A stretch of DNA of 64,000 nt from IMG/VR virus record IMGVR_UViG_3300037520_000900, positions 1-64,000 of that record; one strand, written 5' to 3'. This stretch comes from a virus. Both the position numbers and the translations under genes were made by a program. The notes below the pieces were generated by a model. That model worked only from the letters and a program-made list of their open reading frames with translations. It was not told the DNA's origin and ran no database searches. Below are positions 33,709 through 41,696 of this stretch, piece by piece (positions within the stretch are counted from its first letter, which is position 1; each line of letters starts with the position of its first letter).

Positions 33709-34800
33709 ATGAAAGTTAATATCACCTATAAAGGTTATGTTCCGACAAAAGAACAAAAAAGTCTTTTTGAAAAATTTATAGATTTTTTAAAAAAATCACA
33801 CCCATTAAAAAAAGATATTGATATTGTCTTTACCAAAGAAAGATACGGTAAGATGACAACAGGTGTAAGAACAAAAGATGACCTTATAAAAATTTTAGTA
33901 AAAGATAGATTAAATAGGGATATTCTAAAAACATTGTCTCATGAGTGGATGCACGAATATCAAAGAACGATATTAGGTAGAAAAAAAGGACCTAACATTG
34001 GTGGTAAAAATGAAGATGAAGCAAACGCTGTTTCAGGGGCCGATGTAAAAAAATTTGAAAAGGGTAACGAAAAACTAGAAAAAATAATTTACAAAAAATT
34101 TCAAAACAAAATTGATAAAATTGAAGAGGGGTTAAATGTCGAGTCATTCAATAATAAACTTTTAATAAATGAAATTAAAAAAGTTAGTATTGAAAGTTTA
34201 CCTTATGGTTATGGGGACTTAACAAATTTTATTGACTCTGAAACTATGAAAACTCATTACACAAAACACTACAAAGGTTATGTTGATAAATTAAACGTTG
34301 AATTAGAAAAAGTTAAAGGTAAAGATATTGATTTAGAAGAAATTATTACAAAAATATCAAAATTTAATAATAAAGTTAAAAATAATGGTGGGGGGGCTTT
34401 CAACCACGCATTATTTTGGAAAATGTTGTCACCAAAAAAACAAACAATTCAGGACCCAATAAAAAATGAAATTGAAAAAAACTTTGGTTCTTTTGAAAAA
34501 TTTAAAGAAAAATTTGAAGAAGAATCAAAAAATAGATTTGGTTCAGGTTGGGTTTGGTTAATACTAACCGACACCAACAGATTAAAGATTGTCTCAACGT
34601 CAAATCAAGATAACCCACTTATGAATACAGAAAAAGAACGGGGTTATCCGTTATTAGGTCTTGATGTTTGGGAACATGCATACTATTTAAAATATAAAAA
34701 CAAAAGAGACGATTACGTAAAAAACTTTTGGAAAGTTGTTAATTGGAGTTTTGTAAATGATCAATATACAACAAGAGTAGATATAAACAAATCAAAATAA
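33709..34800 (+). CDS. HEXXH zincin fused to an Fe/Mn-type superoxide dismutase
   Basis: 363 residues in one uninterrupted frame. The N-terminal domain (1-145) has LSHEWMHEYQ, a zincin HEXXH at 78-82, and a downstream GGKNEDEANA offering a third zinc ligand. The C-terminal domain (about 160-363) is a full Fe/Mn superoxide dismutase. It has ESLPYGYGDL, ligand His183 in THYTKHYKGYV, NNGGGAFNHALFW with His233, FGSGWVWL, STSNQDNPLM, and LGLDVWEHAYYLKY with Asp319 and His323. All four metal ligands are present. The GGG before His233 and Gln300 favour the Mn type. The linker contains LLINE, an I-x-E motif like those cut by T4-type prohead proteases. The enzyme would turn superoxide into peroxide and oxygen. 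No Met lies between the domains to allow a separate SOD start. Confidence 0.9.
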   Translation: MKVNITYKGYVPTKEQKSLFEKFIDFLKKSHPLKKDIDIVFTKERYGKMTTGVRTKDDLIKILVKDRLNRDILKTLSHEWMHEYQRTILGRKKGPNIGGKNEDEANAVSGADVKKFEKGNEKLEKIIYKKFQNKIDKIEEGLNVESFNNKLLINEIKKVSIESLPYGYGDLTNFIDSETMKTHYTKHYKGYVDKLNVELEKVKGKDIDLEEIITKISKFNNKVKNNGGGAFNHALFWKMLSPKKQTIQDPIKNEIEKNFGSFEKFKEKFEEESKNRFGSGWVWLILTDTNRLKIVSTSNQDNPLMNTEKERGYPLLGLDVWEHAYYLKYKNKRDDYVKNFWKVVNWSFVNDQYTTRVDINKSK

Positions 34801-34805
34801 CCAGA

Positions 34806-34813
34806 TATTTATA
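34806..34813 (+). promoter_or_regulatory. TATTTATA element upstream of the gp13-like gene
   Basis: GATATTTATATAGAAATATA, 15 nt before the ATG, with the same right flank (ATAGAAA) as the sheath-gene element on the other strand. Confidence 0.5.
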
Positions 34814-34828
34814 TAGAAATATATATCT

Positions 34829-35950
34829 ATGGCCTCTACTGTAATTATTACCGGTCCTGAAAGAGAAGCACTTTATAAAAGAATAAGAAATTTACTTGGT
34901 GCCCCTCTTCGTTCAGTTGAATTAGAAGACGAAATGTTAGATTCTCTTTTAGAACTTTCTATTGAAGATTATGAACAACATATCCAAGATTGGCTAATTG
35001 AAGCTCAATGGACTTCTGTTTATGGTTTAAATTTAGATGAACAATCAATAACAAGAGCACTTACAACTCGTGATATGAATTGGGAAACTCAATACACTTA
35101 CGCATATTCAAAAATTGTAGGACTACAGGCTGGTGGGGATTGGGTATTAGAAAAAGATTATATTGATTTAGTCCCTAACCAACAAATGTATGAAATACCG
35201 GCAGGTAGAGAAGTCAATGAATTATTATGGTTTGCTCGTTCTGAATTAGATGCTGCTTACTTCGATCCATTTATGGGTGGATTTGGTGGATTTGGTGGTA
35301 TTGGTCTTGGTGGTGGTGCGGGGTTTTCTCAAATGGGGACTACCGGTAATTATTTTATTACACCAGCTTCTGATATTCTTTTAAGAATGGCAGATATACA
35401 AATGAAAAGAAGAATTATTACCGGAGATTTAACATATAGAATAACGGCACTTCCTGAAGGTAAAAAGGCCATACATTTATATAATGTTCCTGGTGGTAAA
35501 TTTGATTTTGGTAACATGCAAAGAAATAAATATAGAGTATGGTATTGGTATTACGATACTTTTGATAGGGAGGATTGTTTAGATAAAAATCCAGACGTTG
35601 TTAGATTACCTTCAGATGTTCCTTTAGAAAAATTAAGATGGGATAAATTAAATAACCCTTCTAAAACTTGGGTTAGAAGGTGGTTTACCGCATATTGTAA
35701 AGAAAGTCTTGCAAGGGTAAGAGGAAAATATAGTGGTAGTTTAAAAACACCTGATAGTGAATTAACTTTAGAATATACAACATTACAGTCAGAAGCAAAA
35801 GACGAAAAAACTATGTTGTGGGAAGAACTTAAAACTCGTTTAGAAAGATTAAGACCTGAGAAAATGATGGAGGCGAAAGCACTACAAGCAGAAAATTTAA
35901 ACAAACTTTTAAAGTTCAGAGCATTTACAAGTCCGTATAATGTAATATAA
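34829..35950 (+). CDS. Neck / head-completion protein, T4 gp13-like
   Basis: 373 residues. The N-terminus (RIRNLLGAPLRSVELEDEMLDSLLELSIEDYEQHIQDW) parallels T4 gp13 ([34 protein letters not shown]), the helical adaptor signature. A beta region and a Gly/Phe-rich loop (about 150-172, MGGFGGFGGIGLGGGAG) follow. The rest contains WVRRWFTAYCKESLARVRGKYSG and a helical C-terminus. gp13 sits below the portal and receives the tail through gp14. Its separation from the gp14- and gp15-like genes on the other strand, about 3 kb away, is unusual for T4-like order. Confidence 0.75.
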   Translation: MASTVIITGPEREALYKRIRNLLGAPLRSVELEDEMLDSLLELSIEDYEQHIQDWLIEAQWTSVYGLNLDEQSITRALTTRDMNWETQYTYAYSKIVGLQAGGDWVLEKDYIDLVPNQQMYEIPAGREVNELLWFARSELDAAYFDPFMGGFGGFGGIGLGGGAGFSQMGTTGNYFITPASDILLRMADIQMKRRIITGDLTYRITALPEGKKAIHLYNVPGGKFDFGNMQRNKYRVWYWYYDTFDREDCLDKNPDVVRLPSDVPLEKLRWDKLNNPSKTWVRRWFTAYCKESLARVRGKYSGSLKTPDSELTLEYTTLQSEAKDEKTMLWEELKTRLERLRPEKMMEAKALQAENLNKLLKFRAFTSPYNVI

Positions 35951-35953
35951 ATA
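35946..35953 (+). promoter_or_regulatory. T4 late-promoter-like TATAAATA before the 110-residue gene
   Basis: AATATAAATATTTTATG: an exact TATAAATA (the T4 late -10 octamer) 4 nt before the ATG, overlapping the end of the gp13-like gene. This is the opposite orientation to most elements in the window, and a chance match is possible in such AT-rich DNA. Confidence 0.3.
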
Positions 35954-35957
35954 TTTT

Positions 35958-36290
35958 ATGGGAATTTTCAGAAGTATCTCTTCAAAAAAAATAATTAATG
36001 GTGTTGAAATTCAAACGTCCGATTTGGCTGTTATTACAAATGAAAATTACAAAACTAACGGAGAATCCGCAATAGTAATTAAAGGTGTTGAAAATTGTAA
36101 TTTATTTTTAAATTCAACTACCACCGATCATATTGTAGTAAAGGCACTTACAAATGTTTTAGTGACATCAGATACTCTAATTGACGAAGAATTCAACGAG
36201 GTTGAGCTGACTAAAGGGTCTTGTGTTGAATTTAGAAAAATAGGTGACTTTTGGTATATACTTTCTTCGGACGGATTAAAAAATTCTTAA
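35958..36290 (+). CDS. Small beta-rich protein, possibly virion-associated
   Basis: 110 residues, not recognised. It is mostly beta with many Thr/Asn/Val residues (ESAIVIKGVENCNLFLNSTTTDHIVVKALTNV) and no charged helix. This looks like a short beta-solenoid or fibre-attachment fold, but that is a reading of composition only. It follows the gp13-like gene by 7 nt and ends tail-to-tail with the DNA polymerase gene, overlapping it by 4 nt. No terminator separates the converging transcripts. Confidence 0.6.
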   Translation: MGIFRSISSKKIINGVEIQTSDLAVITNENYKTNGESAIVIKGVENCNLFLNSTTTDHIVVKALTNVLVTSDTLIDEEFNEVELTKGSCVEFRKIGDFWYILSSDGLKNS

Positions 36291-39187
36291 TCAAAAACTA
36301 AAGACATTAAATCTCCATCTTCATCAAATTCATATAGTTCTTCATCACCAACCTTATTTTTAGAAACTCTAGTTTTCATTAGTTCCATATTACTATTAAC
36401 ATAATCGGTATTAACTAAATTAATAGTGTCGTCAATATACATGTAGTATGGATCAATACCTACAGATTGCCAAAATGATATTTCCATATCGGATAACGTT
36501 AAAACCTCATCTAAATTATCTTGATCTTTTTCTTTCATTGGGTAACCTCTACCTAACTCTGTTTGTGATTTAGTGAATATTGGTTGGTCTTTTGGATCCT
36601 CAATTAAAATGTCTTTTCTAATATCAGGACTATAAACAACAAGTAATGGTTCAATTCTTTTATTAAATGCCGCCAAATATCTCGGAACATTGTACTCACC
36701 TAATAAGTCGGGGTTATTTTCAATTTCTTTTTCATCAATCAAATAACAATTTAGAATCACTTCACTTTTTGATAACATTTCAGGTGGTATTGCTCCGTGA
36801 ATTTTTGTATAATCCTCGATTTGTTTTTTAGTCATTTTTGTAGTTTTTTTCTGAACATCACCATGTGATTTCTTTTCACCATTATTAACATAATAAATGG
36901 TGTCACCTAAACCTGGTTTTTTTCCTGCGTTCATTAAAAGTTCCATATGTGCCTGTCTTGACATTAAACTTCCCGCCTTTGTTGTTTTTGTTATGTGAAC
37001 TTTATAATCATCTATTGATTGTTTAACACGAGACTTGTTTGCAATTTTTGCCAATGGTATTTCTCTATTATAAATTTTACTTACGTACTCATAATAGAAA
37101 TCTAAAAATTCACCACCCTTACCGTCGAGTAACATTCTAAGACCCTTATCCAAAAATTCAGCAACGTATGTTTGAAGTTTTTTAGATTTAATTGAGTTAC
37201 CCGTAAGTTTAACTTTACCTTTATCTGTGAGAAGTGCGTAGTTTTTACGAGCCACGTTAATTGTTGCTGGCCATACACCATCAATATCAAGACCCATTTC
37301 GTTTCTCATAAATAAGTCATTGTATTCTGCAACATCAGCTTCTGCACCTGTATAAACCTCACCCTCATTTACTAACCCATTAAGACCTTTACCCACATAC
37401 GTATAGTTTTCTCTATCAACAGGAGTTTCAAAGTTTACACCATCGGTATCCATTACCAAAGGAACATAACCTCGTTTCATAAAATACATAATCATCTGTC
37501 TAAGGTACTGTCTACCGGTACACGTAATCTGTTCTCCCATGTCGATGTCACCCCACGGGAATACGTGTGGAGCAGATAATGATCCAAAGAATGCGTTGAT
37601 AAAGATTTTGATTGGTAACTGTTTTCTGTCGTATGAGACAGAAAGTTTCGGATCCGTTTTTTTAAATTCACTTGCTAAGTTTTTATATTTTATACGAGTA
37701 TCTCTAAAGTACTTTAACATACTCTTCATCGCTCCTGTCACATCACAAGCAGGGAATACGTCATGAACTAATTGAATAGAGGGGTATAGTGACGAGTAAT
37801 CGAGTTTTAATACCTTTCTTGAGTATCCAACCTGAACTAATCTAGAAAGTCCACCCGTAAACTTTCTCTTTTCTTTTTTCTTAGGTAGTGCTAAATTGTT
37901 TTTATATGACCACGCACACATAATCATTTTCCATAATGTTGCGGTACCCATGGTTGAAAGTCTTTCATATGTTGTTGGTACAAGTTTAGAAAGTAAAAAG
38001 TTTGCTTGATTGAACTGTTCGTCAACAACCATTGTTTCATAAAGGTCATCATCAAGGTAGTCTTCAATTATTTTTGAACCCGATGTTAGTTTATAGACAT
38101 CAGTTCTTCTTGAACAAACCTCATCTATTTTTTCATTAATACCTACTTTTTTATAGTTACCATTTTCTATATTCATCCAATAGTCCTCATTGTCAAAATA
38201 TATTTTACCAATCTTATCACCTTCAACATAAACACGATTTTCTTTTTCTGCCTCAATAAACTTTGTAATGTATTTCAATGACCAACTCTTAATGTCTGAG
38301 TTGATTGCTTGTGCTCTACGAACCGCATGTGCAATGTCCACAATGTTATAACCCCACATTTGAGTTTGAACATAAGGTTCCATCTCATTTGCTAACTTTA
38401 AAATTCCATCTTTTTGTTTTAATGAATAATCGGGATTTAAAGTTTTAGATATTTTTTTAATGTTTAGATTTAAAATTTCAGCCCGTTTTAAAATAAACGG
38501 GAAGTCAAAGAAGGCTGAATTGTAACCACCAATAAGAGAAGGTTTTAATTCGTCAATGGTTTTGAAAAACTCAATAATCATTTGTCTTTCTTCATCTTCA
38601 TTTTGTGCTGATAGTAATTTTAGAAAACCACGATTATCTTTCATCCCTATCAAGAACATTTTACTTGTCTTTGGATCTAAACCTGTGGTCTCGATATCGA
38701 ATACAAATCTGTGGATTTCGTCATACTCATCAAACCCTTTAAATAGTCTTTTACTTTTTTGGATGAGGTATTGTTCTACGGGTGATAGTATTGTGATACA
38801 ATCTGAATTATCTCTTCCCCATGGATCAAGACCACCACCTTTAAAAAAGTTTACAAGGTTTGAATATGATTTTGTTGTTTTTACTAAGAACGTCAACCCA
38901 TTCTTTAATCTTTCATCTCCGTGATCTTCTAATTTTTCTATAATGATGCCGTTTTCAGACATCGCTTTCTTTTGAAAGTCTTTGTTACCCTTATAAAAGT
39001 TTTTACTTCTAAGATCTCCAACCCAAGCAAATGGAATAAATGTATCCATTCTCAAAAGTTTACCTTTGATTGGGTCTTGTATTACTTTAAATATTTTATC
39101 TGATTTGTAATCGTATTCAATTGCGACAATGTATTTCTCGTCGTCTTCGCCATGTAAAAAGCGTTCGATTTCTTCTTGTGGAACCAT
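36287..39187 (-). CDS. Family B DNA polymerase, T4 gp43-like
   Basis: Replicative polymerase with proofreading, 966 residues (T4 gp43 is 898). The exonuclease domain has FDIETTGL (Exo I), GYNSAFFDFPF (Exo II) and a YxxxD-like YLDDDL (Exo III). The polymerase domain has KLDYSSLYPSIQ (motif A), IKIFINAFFGSLSA (motif B) and LVMDTDGVNFETP (motif C). Motif C reads DTDG instead of the usual DTDS; both catalytic aspartates are kept. The gene is transcribed from its own near-consensus promoter (39251-39279), with a palindrome filling the spacer and hairpins in the leader, hinting at autoregulation as known for T4 gp43. It lies apart from the other replication genes, between the neck and fibre blocks. 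Confidence 0.95.
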   Translation of the reverse strand: MVPQEEIERFLHGEDDEKYIVAIEYDYKSDKIFKVIQDPIKGKLLRMDTFIPFAWVGDLRSKNFYKGNKDFQKKAMSENGIIIEKLEDHGDERLKNGLTFLVKTTKSYSNLVNFFKGGGLDPWGRDNSDCITILSPVEQYLIQKSKRLFKGFDEYDEIHRFVFDIETTGLDPKTSKMFLIGMKDNRGFLKLLSAQNEDEERQMIIEFFKTIDELKPSLIGGYNSAFFDFPFILKRAEILNLNIKKISKTLNPDYSLKQKDGILKLANEMEPYVQTQMWGYNIVDIAHAVRRAQAINSDIKSWSLKYITKFIEAEKENRVYVEGDKIGKIYFDNEDYWMNIENGNYKKVGINEKIDEVCSRRTDVYKLTSGSKIIEDYLDDDLYETMVVDEQFNQANFLLSKLVPTTYERLSTMGTATLWKMIMCAWSYKNNLALPKKKEKRKFTGGLSRLVQVGYSRKVLKLDYSSLYPSIQLVHDVFPACDVTGAMKSMLKYFRDTRIKYKNLASEFKKTDPKLSVSYDRKQLPIKIFINAFFGSLSAPHVFPWGDIDMGEQITCTGRQYLRQMIMYFMKRGYVPLVMDTDGVNFETPVDRENYTYVGKGLNGLVNEGEVYTGAEADVAEYNDLFMRNEMGLDIDGVWPATINVARKNYALLTDKGKVKLTGNSIKSKKLQTYVAEFLDKGLRMLLDGKGGEFLDFYYEYVSKIYNREIPLAKIANKSRVKQSIDDYKVHITKTTKAGSLMSRQAHMELLMNAGKKPGLGDTIYYVNNGEKKSHGDVQKKTTKMTKKQIEDYTKIHGAIPPEMLSKSEVILNCYLIDEKEIENNPDLLGEYNVPRYLAAFNKRIEPLLVVYSPDIRKDILIEDPKDQPIFTKSQTELGRGYPMKEKDQDNLDEVLTLSDMEISFWQSVGIDPYYMYIDDTINLVNTDYVNSNMELMKTRVSKNKVGDEELYEFDEDGDLMSLVFD

Positions 39188-39218
39188 ATTTGTATTTTTT
39201 AAGTTTGGTGTATTAGCT

Positions 39219-39242
39219 GTTACTCATAGGTAACATTTACCT
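39219..39242 (-). promoter_or_regulatory. Alternative hairpins in the DNA polymerase leader
   Basis: Between promoter and ATG, two inverted repeats share one arm: AGGTAA/TTACCT (39228-39242, 3-nt loop) and GTTAC/GTAAC (39219-39234, 6-nt loop). They cannot form at the same time. T4 gp43 represses its own translation by binding a leader hairpin, so a similar RNA operator is plausible here, although these hairpins lie about 30 nt upstream of the start rather than on it. Confidence 0.45.
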
Positions 39243-39250
39243 TCGTCTTA

Positions 39251-39279
39251 AATATAAGAGTAAACCTTACTCTTGTCAA
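39251..39279 (-). promoter_or_regulatory. DNA polymerase promoter with palindromic spacer (candidate operator)
   Basis: On the minus strand: TTGACA (39274-39279), 17 nt spacer, TATATT (39251-39256). The spacer is a perfect inverted repeat AAGAGTAA/TTACTCTT with a 3-nt centre (39256-39274), so a protein bound there would block the polymerase. It also fits the Bacteroidota pattern, TTTG-N20-TATATTTA. The -35 box overlaps the stop codon of the 117-residue gene. Confidence 0.75.
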
Positions 39280-39629
39280 ATAATATTGATATAAAGATTT
39301 TCTCTAATTGGGCCTATTAGTTCTCCGTTTGATAACTCAATTAAAAATTCTCCGATGAATCTACCTTTTTTTGAGGTGTCTTTTCCTCTCCACTTGTAGT
39401 AAATATAATATTCTCTTGGTGAGTCGGGATTTCTTCTTTCTTTTTCTGTGATGTATGCCGGTCTCATAAATATTTTTTGGATCCCGTCATTTTCACTTTT
39501 CATAGAAAATCTAATGGTTGCATTGTCCAATATGGAATAAAAATCTTTCCAAGAGTCAGTTCTTCCGTCTCTTACGACATCCATTTTTAAAATGGGTAAA
39601 TTACTATTTTGTTTTATAAAGAATTCCAT
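39276..39629 (-). CDS. Small virion/fibre-associated protein (unknown)
   Basis: 117 residues. It begins EFFIKQNSNLPILKMDVVRDGR, then NATIRFSMKSENDGIQKIFMRPAYI and a segment rich in aromatic and basic residues (YYIYYKWRGKDTSKKGRFIGEFLIEL). This resembles the N-terminal beta domain of BppU-type baseplate upper proteins, in which a short strand pair is followed by FxM...G, but the match is weak. It is the last gene of the fibre block, after the two paralogous MSTKYIVDN proteins. Function left as structural, unknown. Confidence 0.6.
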   Translation of the reverse strand: MEFFIKQNSNLPILKMDVVRDGRTDSWKDFYSILDNATIRFSMKSENDGIQKIFMRPAYITEKERRNPDSPREYYIYYKWRGKDTSKKGRFIGEFLIELSNGELIGPIRENLYINII

Positions 39630-39652
39630 TTAATATGAATAATTATTTTTTA

Positions 39653-40342
39653 TTATCCTACCCACCTTGCTTGGAACCAAGACCTTGAGTCGTATTGTGC
39701 TCTTGATAATGATGCTCCACCAACATTTATAATGCTTATATAATCAGTTGAACCGTTTAGATATACAATTTTTGTTATCTGTTGAGCCACCGCATCAAAA
39801 GAACCTGCAGCCGCAACGATGTCGGTATTTTTCTTAATTGCCATACTTGCTTCACTATTTCTATAAACATCATAAGTTGCGGTAATTTCCCAATAACCGG
39901 ACTTTTGTGGTGTAAATCTATAAGTTGAAGTATTGAACCAACCGCTTGGTACGTTGACTGTATTATTTACAATACTATATCTACAAGTATCATCAGTAAA
40001 ACCACCTGGTAAGGTGTAAGTCACATCTGCATACGCTTCAAGTAAATAAAGAGTAGGCACGGAACCGGTTCCACCTGTATATGCTGTTGTTTGTATCGTA
40101 TCATCAGGAAAAGTCATACCTGTTGGAGAAAAACTCCATGCGGTCCCAATTCCATCAGAAAAGTTAATGTTCACGTTTGTCGGATTAGACACTACCGCAC
40201 TACCTGGGGCGGATGGTCCGCTACTTATTGAGTCAGGAGTTGGTATGTTTGAATAACTTGTTGCTGATAAAATACCGTTAACCGTAAGATCTCCTGTAAT
40301 TGTTTGTCCTGAAACATTATCTACAATATACTTTGTACTCAT
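39653..40342 (-). CDS. Tail-fibre tip protein with C1q-like domain
   Basis: 229 residues. The N-terminal 20 residues (MSTKYIVDNVSGQTITGDLT) are almost identical to those of the neighbouring 153-residue protein and probably form a shared attachment point. A linker with SDGIGTAWSFSPTGMTFPDDTIQTTAY is typical of fibre and appendage proteins. The C-terminal 130 residues (YSIVNNTVNVPSGWFNTSTYRFTPQKSGYWEITATYDVY to RSWFQARWVG) look like a C1q/TNF-type jelly roll, a common receptor-binding trimer head. Probably binds the host surface. Confidence 0.7.
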   Translation of the reverse strand: MSTKYIVDNVSGQTITGDLTVNGILSATSYSNIPTPDSISSGPSAPGSAVVSNPTNVNINFSDGIGTAWSFSPTGMTFPDDTIQTTAYTGGTGSVPTLYLLEAYADVTYTLPGGFTDDTCRYSIVNNTVNVPSGWFNTSTYRFTPQKSGYWEITATYDVYRNSEASMAIKKNTDIVAAAGSFDAVAQQITKIVYLNGSTDYISIINVGGASLSRAQYDSRSWFQARWVG

Positions 40343-40351
40343 TTTGCTTGT
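40284..40351 (-). repeat. 68-bp direct repeat, copy 1 (fibre gene 5' end)
   Basis: Identical over 68 bp to 40801-40868. It covers about 9 nt upstream of the ATG and codons for roughly the first 19 residues of the fibre protein. A further shared ATTTATTCTATTTTGT lies just upstream of the gene. Confidence 0.95.
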
Positions 40352-40397
40352 ACTTCTCTTTTAGAATTTATTCTATTTTGTTTTATAAAAAATTACA

Positions 40398-40859
40398 TTA
40401 GTTGTATACTCTTATTTCTATTGATGTTATAATGTCATTCCCACCAATACCATCAGCTGATGATCCGGGCTCTACTGAGTTATTTGAGTATAATAATAAT
40501 CTATCATCACTCATCCATCTTGCAATACTTAATCTTCCTTTAGGTTGACCGTTGCCCCAAATTTGTGTATGTACTAATGTCTTGTTTTGGGTAAATTCAT
40601 TATTTGAACTAGTTATACGATATGTGCCTTGAGTTTCTCTTAAAAATGTTATTGACCCCGTAAAAGTACTTTCAAGAACAGTTGGATTAGGATCTCCACT
40701 TCCTGTTAATTGTGTTAACAAAGCAGTATATACTTTATATTTTGGTGTTATACTATTACCACTTACATAAAGAGTTGTTGCGGATATACTACCATTAATT
40801 GTAAGATCTCCTGTAATTGTTTGTCCTGAAACATTATCTACAATATACTTTGTACTCAT
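40398..40859 (-). CDS. Fibre protein paralogue sharing the MSTKYIVDN N-terminus
   Basis: 153 residues. The first 20 residues match the 229-residue neighbour, differing only in the following VNG/ING. The rest is unrelated: a beta-rich domain (YRITSSNNEFTQNKTLVHTQIWGNG, then DIITSIEIRVYN). The pair therefore looks like one attachment module carrying two different heads. Its start overlaps the stop of the 275-residue gene (ATGA), indicating coupled translation. Presumed adhesin or fibre subunit; the ligand is unknown. Confidence 0.7.
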   Translation of the reverse strand: MSTKYIVDNVSGQTITGDLTINGSISATTLYVSGNSITPKYKVYTALLTQLTGSGDPNPTVLESTFTGSITFLRETQGTYRITSSNNEFTQNKTLVHTQIWGNGQPKGRLSIARWMSDDRLLLYSNNSVEPGSSADGIGGNDIITSIEIRVYN

Positions 40860-40868
40860 TTTGCTTGT
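40801..40868 (-). repeat. 68-bp direct repeat, copy 2 (fibre gene 5' end)
   Basis: Identical to 40284-40351. Repeated identical 5' ends of adjacent fibre genes are ready substrates for recombination that would swap or delete the receptor-binding domains. Confidence 0.95.
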
Positions 40869-41683
40869 TCTTGACTTTGTGGATTTATTCTATTTTGTAT
40901 AATACTATTATAGTTATCTTTTATATTTTTTTGTTTAAAATCTTGATAACTAACGTTATTTATTATTTCATCTCTATTAGTGGTAAAAGATGCCCTTTTT
41001 AATACTTCTGTTGTTGTTGTTGCACTAAAATTATTTGAATCTACAACCATGATACCTAAAGCCCCAGTACTATCACCGACATATAGAGTTGACCCCTCGA
41101 TCCTTACGTTTTCAACCTGGTTATCGTCTGAAATAAAATATGTAAAAGGTTCGGTGTAATCACCAGATATACTTAAAACATCTCCTTTATCTAGTCCGTA
41201 ACTATTATTAATTAATATTTCTCTGTCAAAAGACACTGAGAATCCTCCTTGACATCCAAGACAATTATTATACTCAGATACAAGTCGTGAGGATGAGATT
41301 TCTAAATCCTCAGAAGTTAACCCAATAAACTCATAACAACCCTCAATTTCGGATATGCTTCCAGAAAAAACCTTACCTACTATTGGTAGAGTTTCAAACC
41401 CTATGGGTGACACGTAATAGTTAATTTCAGTCAAACAATTTCTAAAAATTAATTTAAAATTATTTTTATCCAAACAGTCCACACAATCTAAAGAATCTCC
41501 AAAAATTTGATAGTTTTGAAACTGATCGGTTTCTTCAACTGCACTATAACATCCTGTAATTTCACCACCAGGACCAGGTGTTCCCGCAGGTAAAACACTG
41601 CCGGTTTGTAACTGATTTTTTTTATCATTTACTATTTTAGTATCAGTAGGGTCTAAACAATTTTGTATTTTCCAATTTGCCAT
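40856..41683 (-). CDS. Cysteine-rich tail/fibre-associated protein
   Basis: 275 residues with about ten cysteines in the first 150, including CVDC, CLGC and isolated GCY motifs. This is unusual for a cytoplasmic phage protein and suggests metal binding or disulfides in the virion. GCYSAVEE and GCYEFIGL look like two copies of one small module. The C-terminal 130 residues are beta-rich, then Gln/Asn-rich and helical. It lies between the giant solenoid fibre and the two MSTKYIVDN proteins, so a fibre connector is likely. Not recognised by family. Confidence 0.65.
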   Translation of the reverse strand: MANWKIQNCLDPTDTKIVNDKKNQLQTGSVLPAGTPGPGGEITGCYSAVEETDQFQNYQIFGDSLDCVDCLDKNNFKLIFRNCLTEINYYVSPIGFETLPIVGKVFSGSISEIEGCYEFIGLTSEDLEISSSRLVSEYNNCLGCQGGFSVSFDREILINNSYGLDKGDVLSISGDYTEPFTYFISDDNQVENVRIEGSTLYVGDSTGALGIMVVDSNNFSATTTTEVLKRASFTTNRDEIINNVSYQDFKQKNIKDNYNSIIQNRINPQSQEQAK

Positions 41684-41696
41684 AATATTTTATTTT

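Noticed and set aside
33709-34800. Zincin and SOD as two separate genes
   Set aside because: No stop codon, and no Met between the HEXXH domain and residue 180, so an internal SOD start is not available.
35946-35953. T4-type TATAAATA late promoters as the general late signal
   Set aside because: Only this plus-strand copy and two self-complementary copies have TATAAATA in the coding direction; the common upstream element is TATTTATA. A few matches are expected by chance.
36280-36300. Bidirectional terminator between the 110-aa gene and the polymerase gene
   Set aside because: The two genes overlap by 4 nt and no stem-loop is visible at the junction.
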